A stretch of 64,000 nt of DNA, taken from Heligmosomoides polygyrus polygyrus. Lineage: Eukaryota; Nematoda; Chromadorea; Rhabditida; Heligmosomidae. A program made the position numbers and the translations under genes. The first letter of the stretch is position 1. Each line of letters begins with the position of its first letter. The notes beneath the pieces are model-generated. The model was given only the letters and a program-made list of their open reading frames with translations, did no database searches and had not been told where the DNA came from. This document shows, piece after piece, positions 21,561 through 32,947 of this stretch. The stretch is from positions 48,905,139 through 48,969,138 of the forward strand of contig OX377204.1 of assembly GCA_947396885.1 (NCBI GenBank), given 5' to 3'.

Positions 21561-21839
21561 GTGAGTCATTCGCAACAGCCGCGCCAACGAGTGGGTGATC
21601 GAGTGGGTAGCGAAGTGGACTTGCGGTAAGGTTCGGTTCCGATGGCCATGCGATTTGCTCTGTGGAGCACTCCCGTTCTTGCAAATAAGGAGTACATTTA
21701 GGCTTCGGTAGGGTACCTTCTTCGCTTCCTAACCCCGCTTCCAACCTGTTGTCAGATGTGGAAGAAGCTAGTTTTGTCATGTGGGGTTGTGTCGAGCGTC
21801 CATTAAACCACGCTTGTCTCGCTGAGGAAGCTCTCATTA

Positions 21840-22750
21840 GATGCTACCTCCATGACCTCATTGGAATGTTTTCAATCAGATTTGGAAGTGTTTCTCTCTG
21901 TCACCTCATTTGCGAACACGATCGATAAGCATTGATTTGACCCGTCATCAGGACATGTTCATTGTTCTTCGGATTTCTTTGCAGACTGCTTTTCGTCCTT
22001 TCCGCAAAGTTTACTAGTTTAGCTAACCGTTACCAAGCACAGCATACTTTATGCATCTCGTGTGGGAGGACGTCTTGGTGCGTATTTCTTCCTCATCACT
22101 CTCGTGCACACTTACGGGCATCGCAGATAGGAGCATTTGCATTCACTTCCTCGACTCTAGAGGTCGAAAAAATTCGTCCGAAATTCATCTCTAGGGTAAT
22201 TTGAAATGAGGAACACCAATCTGGCAACCATTTTCGGTGAAACAATGGACGGCAGAAGGTTACGATGAGTAGGTGTAAGTAAAGGGGTGTACGCAGAACA
22301 ATCGGCACTGCTTCCCTTCACGACTCCAGAGGTCGAGGAAAGGACGAGGGTAAACATTTTGCCCAAACCTCGCCCACGATTGTTATTTGGGGTGCTGATC
22401 TCGGATATGATACCTAGCTTCAAATTTTCGGTCGATTACGGCAGGTTACGGTAGATATGGTGAGTAAAGCTGTCCACGTTAGTGGGATCGCTTCCTTCTC
22501 CAATGTGGTTTGACTTATTTTCCAACCTATGACTTCAACCATTGATGGAAAGTGCAAAGTGATAATTTAGAAAAAGAGTGACAGATTCGTGGTCAGCAGC
22601 TTAAATAATTGCCATAGGCGAAGTCTGGGCGGAATCGGTCGGCATGACTTCGTCACCGTTATTCGCCACTAGCCAATAATACGACAACCTACCGTAGCCA
22701 AAATGTACTCTTTAGTTACAAAAAGAGAATCAGTCCACAAAGCAAGTAGC
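21840..22750. other. no gene seen; repeat-derived fragments
   Basis: Contains two partial copies of a motif around ctcYagaggtcgaRgaaa (22150, 22325). A fragment near 22380-22460 resembles the core of the foldback element at 30772-31326 (ggggtgctgat, gattacggcag). Confidence 0.35.
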
Positions 22751-22830
22751 AGGATTTCTCCCGGAACCGAACCCTTGACGCCCCTCCCGTAGGTCCGCTT
22801 CGCTATCCAGTCGGCCACCCAGTCGCTGCC
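22751..22830 (-). mobile_element. tRNA-like sequence, probable SINE head
   Basis: The minus strand reads GCCGACTGGATAGCGAAGCG and GGGTTCGGTTCCGGGAG, giving A-box-like and B-box-like elements at tRNA spacing. It does not fold into a clean tRNA cloverleaf by eye, so a functional tRNA gene is unlikely. Confidence 0.4.
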
Positions 22831-22879
22831 AACACTATTGCGTATGAATCGTCTGAATGCGTATAAATATGAATGTACA

Positions 22880-23110
22880 CACTGCAGCTTCGTCTAGGAA
22901 ACGCATGAAATTATTATTTCACTATAATCAAACTTATGAGCTCCAAACTTTTTGTAACTTCAGAGCATGACAGGGCAATTCCAGGAGTCACTTTTGCTTT
23001 ATCAGCCCGCCTCGAAGTGATACCATTTTTTGCCATTGTTGGACAACCCAGTGGCCCGTAGCAAAAACAAAACAGTTATGTGATTCTTGTCCGCTGCTCT
23101 ACAAGATCGT
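22880..23110 (+). repeat. inverted dispersed repeat, copy 2
   Basis: Partner of 21320-21560 in inverse orientation. The coding-like frame is broken here by stops. Confidence 0.65.
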
Positions 23111-23269
23111 ATAGGTGACGTTGAGAATCTTTGGGGGAAGTTCATGGGCCTCACTGGTTAGGGTCACCCGCAATCACACAAAATTCCAGAGCTCCTAAAA
23201 GTATGCTTAGTAAATCGAATGTATATATGTACGTGTATTTATGTATAATAATAGTATATGTGACAGTAC

Positions 23270-23570
23270 AGTATTTTTCTGAGAAAACCTGTCGAATGCT
23301 TGACTGAAGTCGGAGAAGACCACATCCACACTACGACAAGGATTAAGGGTTACAGTCCAGTAATCATTGCATTTGCTGTTGACTTCCCTCTCTAGTTGCC
23401 TGCAAATACTGGAATGCTCATCAAGGTTCTGTACAATCTTTTGTCTCGCAGCTTTTCCAATGATTCTCGCGAACAGGAGATGCTATACTCATTGGTCAAA
23501 AATTTGTGGGAAACTTGGACGGAAGTAGCTTTGTTACTGGTCATAATAGATTGCAACCGATGAGATGGGA
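23270..23570 (-). mobile_element. CR1-like LINE reverse transcriptase fragment
   Basis: The minus strand reads WTVTLNPCRSVDVVFSDFSQ then AFDRFSQK, the first catalytic block of CR1/jockey-type reverse transcriptases. It is preceded by a broken upstream part (CSRESLEKLRDK). A fragment with frameshifts only. Confidence 0.6.
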
Positions 23571-23589
23571 GTTCAGCATACATTGAAGG

Positions 23590-25680
23590 TTAAAAATGCA
23601 TTCCAGCAGCCTCAATACGACGTGCGCTGCTTCTTTATGGAAGCCGATGATATGCCATCAAAGATATACTACAAGATGCAAAGAATCACCACTGGGACCA
23701 CTCTCATGGAGCAATCACCACAAAATCCGTCCAGCGGGAGTATATTGATGAACTGCGCCGATAAATATCTCAACAAGCATTCACGTAACCAGCGAACAGG
23801 CGAAGCGGTGAACTTTAACAAGAACTTCTTCCGAAGGTGCATTTTGCAACTTTTCCCTCAACGGACTGCTGCTCTGCGGAAGCTTCGCCTTAAAGCTACA
23901 AATAACGAACTTCGACTTCACTTCGGATGTCACCAAGTTGCTTCAACGATGGAATGCTTTAAGAATGAATACGAATACAGCACACATGCAGTGTTTGGTA
24001 GAAAAAGGCCGAACGAAGATGGGACTCTCTCCTCTCCCGTCGTGAGATTGCATCAAAAATGGAATACACCAATCACTTTCGCTCATCTTTTCAAATGCCA
24101 GACCCCAACATCCTCGCAGCTGAAGGACAGTCATCGACCTTTGTTTCAGAAATACGAGCTGCGATCAAAAGCGTGAGGAGAGACACGATACCTGGTCCGG
24201 ACTACATTTCTGCCGACCTTCTTCGGGCTGGATGACATTCGCTACATGTCATGGCCCCGCCGTACATAACATCCTATCTTCAAAGGGACGAGTCCCGATC
24301 ACTGGAGAAACTCGCGTACTGTCGTTCTTCACAGGAAGAGTTACAACGAAAACTACCATCCCATGTGCTTGCTGAACGTGCTTTACAATCTGTACGAAAT
24401 TTATTAGCGGCCGCATTTCAGGAACACTGAGTGAAGTCCAAGTTGTAGAGCAGACAATATTCCTCAAGGGAGTCAGCTGCACGGATCAGATCCAGACCGT
24501 TCCGAAGGTAATTGAGGTTTGTCCGAAATATAGTTTGCTCCTATTTCGTCGACTACCTACCAGAAGGCATTCGACAGCGTTGAAACGAACGCCCTCCTGT
24601 CTGCACTCATTGCCCAAGCAGTAAACTCCGCCCGACGGGAGAACACAAGCCAACTGCAACGCTGGGAGCAAGGCGGAGCTTCAGCTGTTCTTTGGACCCT
24701 TACCATTTCCTTTAGGAAGAGGTGAGACACCGTGTCCTCAAAGCTGCTCACTGAAGCGCTGTTAAGAATTATGAACTCACGGTACAGAAACGAAAAGGGC
24801 ATACATATGGGTGCAAGATTGCTCTTAAATCTCCGTTTTGCTGACGACATCGTTCTCTGCTCAAATTCTGCCGCTGAAGCAGAGGATGTGCTTACTGAGC
24901 TAGGCGGAGCAGTGAAAAGATGAGAATGCGAATCAATCGGTAGAATTGATTCGCATTCTCATGCTCATTGAGAACGTCTACTGCGAGGGAGAAAGAAATC
25001 TACAGGAAGACTCTCAACTCATTGAAGCGTCGTCCTACGTTACCTGCGGCATTCGAGGAGCATGGAAAACGATAAGAAAAGCGGGGTGGAGAGGAGGCGT
25101 AGAGCTTCACCCGGTGATTACGCAGAGGCTGCAGATCATCTGACGGACGAGGAGCTCAGAGGAAACTTATTTTACATACCCGTTCTTTCTACGCTATGTT
25201 ACGCTGCGGAGACATGCGCCGAAACTGCTGCCACGTCAAAATCTCTAAGAACCACACACAGGGGCGACGTCTTCTGAAGCACAACCGGCGAACTCAACAT
25301 CGAGCTGTACTGCGTGTCTCCGACATGAAACGAGTGTTTCACTTTCGTGACCGAGCGGATTACGTGTGACAGGCCAAGCGCCGGTGATCTCAGAACACGG
25401 GCCTCTTTGTGGAAGATCTCCAACAAGGTGGTACGTTCGTCGCATGGCTGGCCCAAAGGCGTTTCAGCTGCGAACGAATCCTGCTTGTCGTCAGCGTCAC
25501 TAACTGGGAATGGCAACAACGTCCTCAATGCCGATGGCAAGACAACGAAACGAGTGGAGACCATGCTGCCCGCATGACCAGTGAAGACGAACACTCCAAC
25601 TCCCAAGTATCTAAGTGTGTTTCAAACGTTTGTTGGGGAGAGCAGTAGCAGATTGATCCCAGGTCTCAACTAAGAGGGAT
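23590..25680 (+). pseudogene. heavily decayed LINE of the 36-kb family
   Basis: Ordered remnants in shifting frames: KSVRRDTIPGPDYISADLLR (24166), YQKAFDSVETNALLSALIAQ (24550), LLNLRFADDIVLCSNSAAEA (24825), LCYAAETCAETAATSKS (25190) and RWQDNETSGDHAAR (25540). This is the usual linker, reverse transcriptase and C-terminal order of the LINE family at 28-31, 36-40 and 45-48 kb. Many stops. A hairpin scar is at 24922-24960. Confidence 0.75.
24922..24960. repeat. perfect hairpin inside decayed LINE, 16-bp arms
   Basis: gagaatgcgaatcaat and its exact complement with a 7-base loop. It is absent from related LINE copies at the matching place, so it arose after insertion. Confidence 0.8.
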
Positions 25681-25689
25681 CAAACACTG

Positions 25690-26540
25690 ACTCGTCCATT
25701 GGCCACCTCAGGCTACTGTAAACAGTCACATTGGTATTTATGTCGTAGAAGGGGAACGCATGGCGCGTTCATAAAAGATTGACTGACTGCTAGGCTCGGT
25801 TTTAGAATGCACCTGCCTCTTGAGATCAGGGAAGCAATGGAAGTGAAGAAACCGGGATAGAAAAGAAAATGCTAGCGAAGTGTAAATTCGAGGAATGGAC
25901 ACTCGTTAGTTTGGCTAAAACTCACTTAAAGTGAACGCTTGCTGTGTGGGAAAGCTGTTTAAGAAAAAGTTAGATTGAAGTCAAACAGCGTGACGTGCTT
26001 TCGATCCAACAGGAGAATCTTCCTCTGTCGGTCGGTCTCCAGATTGATGCATAACGTAGTGCACTTGGGACTCGATCCATATGAAAATTGCAGTTACACG
26101 CAAAACTTCTCGTGGAAGTGTAACATCTGGTGACGATCAAAGGGCTGGTCCACAAGCGAATGGTGAAGAATGGACGAAAACAAGAATGACTCCTAGAAAA
26201 AGAGCATGCAGCTTACTGTAAGAGAATGAGTTTTCTATCTGTAAATGAATGTTTTAGTGAATAGAACGCAGCCAGTGATCGTCACAAACGAGTTACCGAG
26301 ACTTGTTAGAGTAACAGGTGAAAGAGGTGATGGAGAAATGATTCTTGATGTCAGTCTACAAACCTGCTGTCGTTCATTAATTATATCGGTAGTTTTGGTC
26401 CCATCCAAAATTTTTTTTTTGTTTGGTATGGTAAAGTATGCCAGTGGAACTAACTGGGAGAGCATTTTTCACTTAGATCACTCGCACCATTGCAGCACAA
26501 GTTCTGTTCCTTTGTTATCCTTCTTTGCAAAACTAAACTT
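25690..26540. other. no gene seen
   Basis: Receptor intron sequence. Short frames only, no transmembrane-like exon identified. Confidence 0.35.
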
Positions 26541-26599
26541 ACCACGCGACTGGCAACAAAATGAAATAAGAACGAATAAAAGGAAAACATGCAACGTAC

Positions 26600-26765
26600 C
26601 CGGAACAAGGCCACTTTTGTGGAGATGGAAAGCGCAATCTTATAAATCGAGTTGGCGAAGTAGGGAAGTCCGTACACGATTAGGCACAATCCCCGAGCCA
26701 CGTCTAGCACAGCGCAGTGAAGGACGATCACATAGAACACGTTGGTGAGCACCCGACGACGATTT
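26600..26765 (-). CDS. 7TM receptor, TM2 exon
   Basis: The acceptor TGTTGCAG at 26766 completes AG|A (Arg) with the TM1 exon. The exon then reads NRRRVLTNVFYVIVLHCAVL and DVARGLCLIVYGLPYF. The aspartate in CAVLD is the conserved TM2 sodium-site Asp. The donor is CGG|GTACGT in phase 0. The frame stays open beyond it for a 50-base GT-AG intron, a 7-base TCGCGTG segment, and a perfect GTAAGT donor at 26542, giving an alternative longer exon or a microexon. Confidence 0.85.
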
Positions 26766-26769
26766 CTGC

Positions 26770-27865
26770 AACAGATGGACCTTTCACGCTTTACTGTAGG
26801 CTGCATCCCGCACTGCAGCAGCATAGCTCCAGCGAAACAGCAGCACTTCAGCCGAAGAAGGAACCACTGCAATTTAACAGCAATAGGACTGCTGCGGCTG
26901 AGCACTCCGCTGTTACCAATTTCAAGCAGAATTTCTCAAATTTTGCTGCTGCCGCGACCTCAAGGGACAAATTCATCAAATTATCAACTAACTGATACAT
27001 AGCAGCTGCGTCGAGGCATTCTATTCACCAACAAAAGCCATAAAAGCGTCATGCAAACGGTCTATGTACAAAGAGACTCGATATGCGCTTAAGAGCTTAC
27101 ATTTTGAAATTCTTCACCAACTTTACAGGGGAGCCTGCGCAGTAACGTAGCTCTGCTGGTGCACCCCATTCTGGCAACAACACCGGCGACTATAGGTCAT
27201 GTTCGCTAGGTATTGTAAAGATGCTATCCTAAAAGCGAATTAGTGCTTTGATATCTACCGAAACGTGCTCAGAATAAGAAGAAGCATGGAACCGCCTACA
27301 CACTCGCAGTGTTGAATGCAGCGATTGAATGGAGCTATATGTCTTGTTGAGTTCAAGGAATATTTCCCAAAATTCCCAACATTTCCCAAAATTATTGTCG
27401 GTATTCTGTATAGGCTACTGCAAAATATACTCTTCAAGGTCAAAACTCTTAGGTCATTGAGTGCGAAATGGCTGATTTTGTCATTGTTAAAATTCTTGTT
27501 GATATTTCAGTTAAAAACGCTTCAACGATTCTGGATTTTTCCCTCCCCTAAAGGTACATTCTTGTACTTTTGATCGCTTGTTTTGCTTCGCGACATTCCT
27601 TCAGAGTGTCGGTTTCACAGCAGTTTTTCGAAACCATGCAAGAAGTCGAAAATTCGTGTTGTTTTCGAATATGATTTCCGTAGTGGAAGCAAGGTGTAGC
27701 TAGAAATGCGTAACACTAACGAGGTTTTCGACCTAGCGAACGCACACATTTCGGTGGTTCGAAAAGTTTCATTCCGACGATTTTGATCTTGAAAATGAAC
27801 CATGTGGGAGACCTGTGTCCGAGGTGGATAACAATTAATTAAAGCTATAGTGAGAGCGCCAATAT
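26770..27865. other. TM1-TM2 intron, unassigned part
   Basis: No gene or clear element. An open plus frame at 27316-27573 is lysine/phenylalanine/leucine-rich and unremarkable. Confidence 0.4.
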
Positions 27866-27868
27866 TCT

Positions 27869-30766
27869 GTCCACCTTTGCTCCGATAATGAGAAGCTCGT
27901 TGTGGTCGGTCCTTCTTATGGTTTCCGTTCTGCCTTTCGTTTCCTGCAGGGCGATAACGTCGTATTTGATGTTGCGGCTTCTGTAAAGCAGTGTCCGAAG
28001 ATCCTGCTCAGATGCGATCGAACGACAGTTATAAGTGCAGACGAATAGGCAGTTTCCGTATTGGCGGAGTTGGATTTCTCGTCAATTCGACAGTGCACCA
28101 CCTAGTAGACTCTTATAAGATCATCAGTCCGCGAGTAGCTGTTCTTCGTCTGGAAACCAAAGATCAAGGAACCATCTCCATCATAAATGGATATGCTCCA
28201 ACATCTGCGGCCACAGACGAAGAAAAGGAGGAATTCTACAAGCTGTTCGAAAGGACTGTCAACGACGAGAAGAGCTACTACAAAGTTGTCATTGGCGACT
28301 TTAACGCTATCGTCGGTACGAATGATCACGACGAATGGAGGCTTGGACCACATGGAACTTCCTCAAGGAATGAAAACGGAGAGCGCCTGATAGACTTTCT
28401 ATCCGCGTGCCGTCTCTTCCACGGAAATTCTATCTTTAAGAAGCCTTCAAACCGGCGATGGACCTGGGAAAGCCCAAATGGAGAAACACTTTCGGAGATC
28501 GACCATGTTCTTACAAACAGACGCTGGATTCTGCTCGACGTCTTCCGTGATTCCTCGTTGTTAATTCTGATATAAATAAAAACTGATATTTAACGAAGGT
28601 TACACAGCGCCTGAAAAAAAATTGTGGGAAGGGTTAATGAGGCAAGATTCTTTCCTATATTATTCGATAGAGCTTGAAATTCTGATATAGGAGATGGTAG
28701 GGTTCAGATCAGTCCCATATTCTGACTGCCAATGCAAGCCGTCTGAGCCTCCTATCCCTCTATCGATCGTAATCACACCAAATCTGTACGACCTACAGGC
28801 TCCCGTGGTTGGCTGGGTCAGCATCGCCTCTGCGGCGAGGGCTGTCTGGCTGAGTGCGAAGCGGCGGGTGTCGCGGCGCGAGTCGACGCTAATTGGCTCC
28901 GCAGGCACTGTCCCGCGCCTTTGCCGACGCAGCTTTCAGGCAGAACGTCCCTCACCCATCTCGAAGGTCTGTTGAATTGCAGTGAAGGAGTCCATTCAAG
29001 CCTACAGAAGATTGAAGCTGTTAGAAGCCGCCGGGAAAGGTTCAAACATGAAGCGCTACAAACGAGATCTCTGCGATCAGAAGGCAATAATGTCAGCCCT
29101 TGTGGATAAGGATGGAACATCGCAAACGTCTCGAAGAGCGATTGAGGCCGTCGTTCAAGAATTCTACACAGATCTGTTTCCTTCTTTCAGCACTGTCCCA
29201 AAATGTTTGATGCCACCAGCTGAGGAAGTACCTCCCATTCTGGAATCAGAAGTTGCTCATGCCATCAGAAGGATGAAGCCGGGCACTGCTCCCGGACCGG
29301 GCGGAATTTCTGCTGATCTCCTTCGTGCGGGTGGTAGTGCCTCTGCTCACTTCTTGCCAAGCACTTCAACCACTACCTTCGACTTGGTAGGATTCCGGAC
29401 TCATGGAAGGAGTCGAAAACAGTTCTAATCTACAAAAAAGGTCAGCAGGAGGATATCAACAACTACCGACCCATCAGACTTCTCTCGGTTGTGTACAAGA
29501 TCTGCACCAAGATACTGCTTAACCGCAGGGAGCGTTGCTTGGATGAATATCAGCCAGTGGAGCAAGCAGGGTTTCGCAAGGATTTCTCCTGCATGGATCA
29601 TATTCAGACTGTCTCACAGCTCATCGAGAGGAGCCGCGAATACCACCTCCCACTTGTCCTTGTCTTCGTGGATTACCGGAAAGCGTTCGACTCTGTGGAA
29701 ATCAACGCCGTTCTGAACGCGGTTGTGCATGCTGATATACCATCGCCCTACATCCGACTTCTCGACGAATGCTTCTCAATCACATCGACTACCATCCAGC
29801 TGTTCGATCGAAAGCTTGAAATTCCTATCGGGAAAGGAGGACGGCAGGGAGACACGATTTCTCCCAAGCTATTCACAGCGGCACTCCAGGATGCCATGAA
29901 AGACTTGAACTGGGGCGATAAAGGCTACCTTGTCGACGGTAAACGGATCAGCAACCTTCGCTTCGCCGACGATATTGTTCTCATCTCTACCAGCACGGCA
30001 GAAGTCGAGGAAATGCTGAACGAGCTCAATGTGGCAGGTATGAAGATCGGATTGGACATGAATTTGTCCAAAACACAATTTATGGTCAACCAGTGGTCTG
30101 ACACGGGACTCGTAAGGTTAATTGGAGTCGCTCTACAACAGGTCGACACCTACGTCTATCTGGGAAGAGAGCTGAACATGGATAACGACTCGCTCCTGAA
30201 ATCGCCTGCAGGAGACGCGCAGCATGGGCAGCCTTCAGTTCGATTCGCGAAGTCACCGATCAGGTCAAGGATCCTCAGGGCCTCGATATTCAACGCCTCT
30301 TTACTGCTTGCGATGTGTTACGCGACGGAAACCTGGCCTGACAACAAGATAATCGCCAGAGCGATGCAAACTACGCATCGTGCACTGGAGAGATGTCTTC
30401 TGAGGACAAGCCTTCGTCAGCAATGGAAGAAGGCCTACGAAGCTCGGAGCTACGGGAGAAGTCGCAATTAGCAGACCCGCTGCAGTACATCAAGAAGTCC
30501 AAATATCGCTGGGCCGGACACCTGCTTCGACGAAAGGAAGATAGATCGGGTCTCCGTGTCACAGAATGGCTCCCGAGAGACCATAAGAAACCACTGGGAC
30601 GACCGCCAACGCGATGGGCAGACTCATTCTCAAGATCTTTCAGAGAGCGGAGTCTGCCTCACTGGATGCAAGCAGCCAGAGATCGAGCGGTCTGGAAGAG
30701 TTGTGGTTCCCGCAGAGAAGACCTCCAGCCGACAAAAGGACCATCAAAGTATCAAAGTAAGTAAGT
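27869..30766 (+). mobile_element. LINE insertion with inverted 5' end (RTE-like family)
   Basis: A non-LTR element broken by frameshifts. The endonuclease N-terminus lies inverted at 27869-28042 (minus: VCTYNCRSIASEQDLRTLLY, KYDVIALQETKGRT). The rest runs forward from 28036: RIGSFRIGGVGFLVNS, VVIGDFNAIVG and SEIDHVLTNRRW. After a foreign insert, reverse transcriptase follows: NNYRPIRLLSVVYKICTKIL, VDYRKAFDSVEINAVL, GGRQGDTISPKLF, LRFADDIVLISTS. The C-terminal part reads KYRWAGHLLRRKED and LGRPPTRWADSF. The tail is GTAAGTAAGTA. It lies antisense inside the receptor TM1-TM2 intron. Confidence 0.85.
28552..28976. other. foreign segment replacing part of the LINE linker
   Basis: The LINE frame loses homology after DVFRDSS and resumes at KESIQAYRRLKLLEAAGKG. 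About 150 codons of the family are missing and some 420 bases of unrelated sequence stand there, the right half GC-rich. Origin unknown; no inverted ends seen. Confidence 0.6.
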
Positions 30767-30771
30767 ATCCC

Positions 30772-31326
30772 ATCGAGGACATGGGCGCCCTAGGTCGAGC
30801 TGCGCGGATGATGACGTCATCGAAAACCGATGTTTTCAAAATTGGCCAAATTTCCTCGTGCAAACTTCGTCCAAAATCGTCTAGGAGTTATTTGAGGCGC
30901 TGATTACGAATCCGACGTCCGTTTTTGAAAATTCCGTCGACTTCGATAGGTTTTGGATTTTCTTCTGGATAATTGAGGGTGGTCGGGTCAGGATCATCGA
31001 TTTTGCTCAAAATTCGTTTATTGTCGGGGAATTATTCGGGGTGCTGAACACGATGCCGAAGTATATTTGGACGATTACGGCAGAAGATCGCTCATACCGA
31101 TAACTGAGGGTGATGGGTGATCCTGACCCGACCACCCTCAAACGGAAAGTAACCTGCTGAAGTCGGCGGAATTTTCAAAAACGTCGGTTTCGTAATCAGC
31201 ACCCCAAATAACCCCTAGACGATTTTGGACGAAGTCTGCACGAGGAGATTTGGCCAATTTGGAAAATACCGTTTTCGATGACGTCATCGTCCGCGCAGCT
31301 CGGCCTAGAGCGCCGACGTCCTCGAT
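30772..31326. mobile_element. 555-bp foldback (palindromic) element
   Basis: Two arms of about 230 bases in inverse orientation start atcgaggacrtsggcgc and share CGAGCTGCGCGGAYGATGAC and the block GGGTGGTCGGGTCAGGATCA near the centre. It is non-coding. It abuts the 3' tail of the LINE, and a fragment of similar sequence is near 22380-22460. It would form a very long hairpin in the receptor pre-mRNA. Confidence 0.9.
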
Positions 31327-31775
31327 ATTGTCAAAAAATCCCATTATTCTGTTTCATGAAATCACTTTCAGCAACAGGTCAGTTTGAAAGTTATGCTCGC
31401 AGTGATTTGTCTCATAAAGGACGAGCAGCAACTGCCTTTTAAGCATATTTGCAGTGAATACCACAACTATGTATGTATGAGTCTACTTATTGTGTATGGG
31501 AAGTAGGAAACATCAAACTTCTCTTGAACATTTGAAACAAAAGAGACCGACGTGCTGCTAAATGGATATACTTGCCCTGTCGAAAAATAATCATGGTATG
31601 CGCATTGTTTAAGAAGCTTGGACTCCTAGTTTACAACCCTCGTGGTGCAAAGGTTTTATAAACGTTGTTAAAAGCAAAGCCATGGTCTCAAATGGAGAGG
31701 GAATGGAGTTTTTTGTTTACTGCTCATTGCTTATTTATTGTTTAATTTGAATGATTGTCTATTAGTTGTTACAGG

Positions 31776-31945
31776 ACGTTTTGTTGCGACCAAAACTCTT
31801 CCGCCAGGCGGAACTCGAATCCGCATCATCTGCTTTCCGGGCAGCGATGTTCGCCTTACACCACCAGCGCGGTTTGACCGCACGTAACATCCGCGATATT
31901 CTCCAGGTCTGCCAGCACCCACCCGTGATAGGGGATTATCTACCA
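31776..31945 (-). mobile_element. tRNA-derived SINE, family 2
   Basis: The minus strand reads GCGCTGGTGGTGTAAGGCG, an anticodon-arm-like CTGCCCGGAAAGCAG, and a T arm GCGGATTCGAGTTCCGC, then body ending TTGGTCGCAACAAAAC. The acceptor stem does not pair well, so this is a SINE or pseudo-tRNA rather than a tRNA gene. Near-direct repeats attgcttatt...gtttaattt at 31726-31748 and 31950-31968 may be its target duplication. Confidence 0.6.
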
Positions 31946-31969
31946 TTTTATTGCTTATTGTTTAATTTA

Positions 31970-32940
31970 TTGTTCAGCCACTCTTACGATTACTATATTT
32001 GAACTCTTCTGACAATTTGTTTTGGCAGTGTGCTAGTTATAGGTCCATTTAAAGAATTAGGTCAAAATGAATGACACTGAAGGGTTTCGAGCACTTCGGC
32101 GATGGATGTTCTTCATGCGGAATCCATAAAAAGCCAGCAAAGCCAGCGTTAGGAGCGGAAACTGACTCAAGGATTTGCCTGCTTGGATGGAACAGCATGC
32201 GAGTGCATTGCTGAGAAGCTATTTCTTTTGGAGATGTCTCTACTTATCCCGTAGGCCATCTTGATTCCTCTAGCCACAATAAGAATTGTGGATGATCACT
32301 TGAACAACGTAAAGAATTAATGATAGGATGAGGTTTGATGATAGAATTATTGCATAATGGCCAAGATAACGTTTTTGTTTGTAGTTCAGCTGCAGCAATG
32401 TCGATAGCTCTCCCTCCGCACTGGTGTGTACTGGTGTGCGCTTTGTGATCCATTCATTTTAACAACTGAACCAATAAATAAACAAATATTGGAATAAAAA
32501 AGTCAAATTTTAATATTAATATTTTTAAATTTGATTAAATTAATTTTAACTTTAATTATCAAATTTTAAATATTGAATAATTTGATACCGTTATTGCTCA
32601 TTTTCTGACAGCCGTAAATGGTTTACGTAAATCCTTCAAAATAGAGCCTTTCAGTTTTACTTTTGATCTGCCGTAACGCCATTCCTATGGATCATGCTAC
32701 TTTTGGCAATTCTGAATTTTTCAGGTCAAGTGTCGTCACCGTAGTGTGACGTCAGGAAGGAACTTCGACATTGACACAATAAGCTCTGCCACTATGAGGA
32801 AGCCTCTACTTGTTGAACTTCATTATACAACGCAGACCGCAGCGCATTGCAGAAAGAGAAACAAAAGAGGACTGAAAACGAAAAACGCTTAGAAAAACAA
32901 CAATTGTAACAAGCTCAATATGTAAAAGTCAAACCAGAAT
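31970..32940. other. TM1-TM2 intron, unassigned part
   Basis: Nothing recognisable. A very AT-rich patch lies at 32500-32590. Confidence 0.45.
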
Positions 32941-32947
32941 GACGCAC

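Noticed and set aside
22751..22830. tRNA gene
   Set aside because: A- and B-box-like motifs occur, but no convincing acceptor stem or anticodon arm could be folded by eye.
31800..31890. Functional tRNA gene on the minus strand
   Set aside because: T arm and anticodon-like arm are present, but the acceptor stem does not pair, and the sequence shares its body with other SINE copies.
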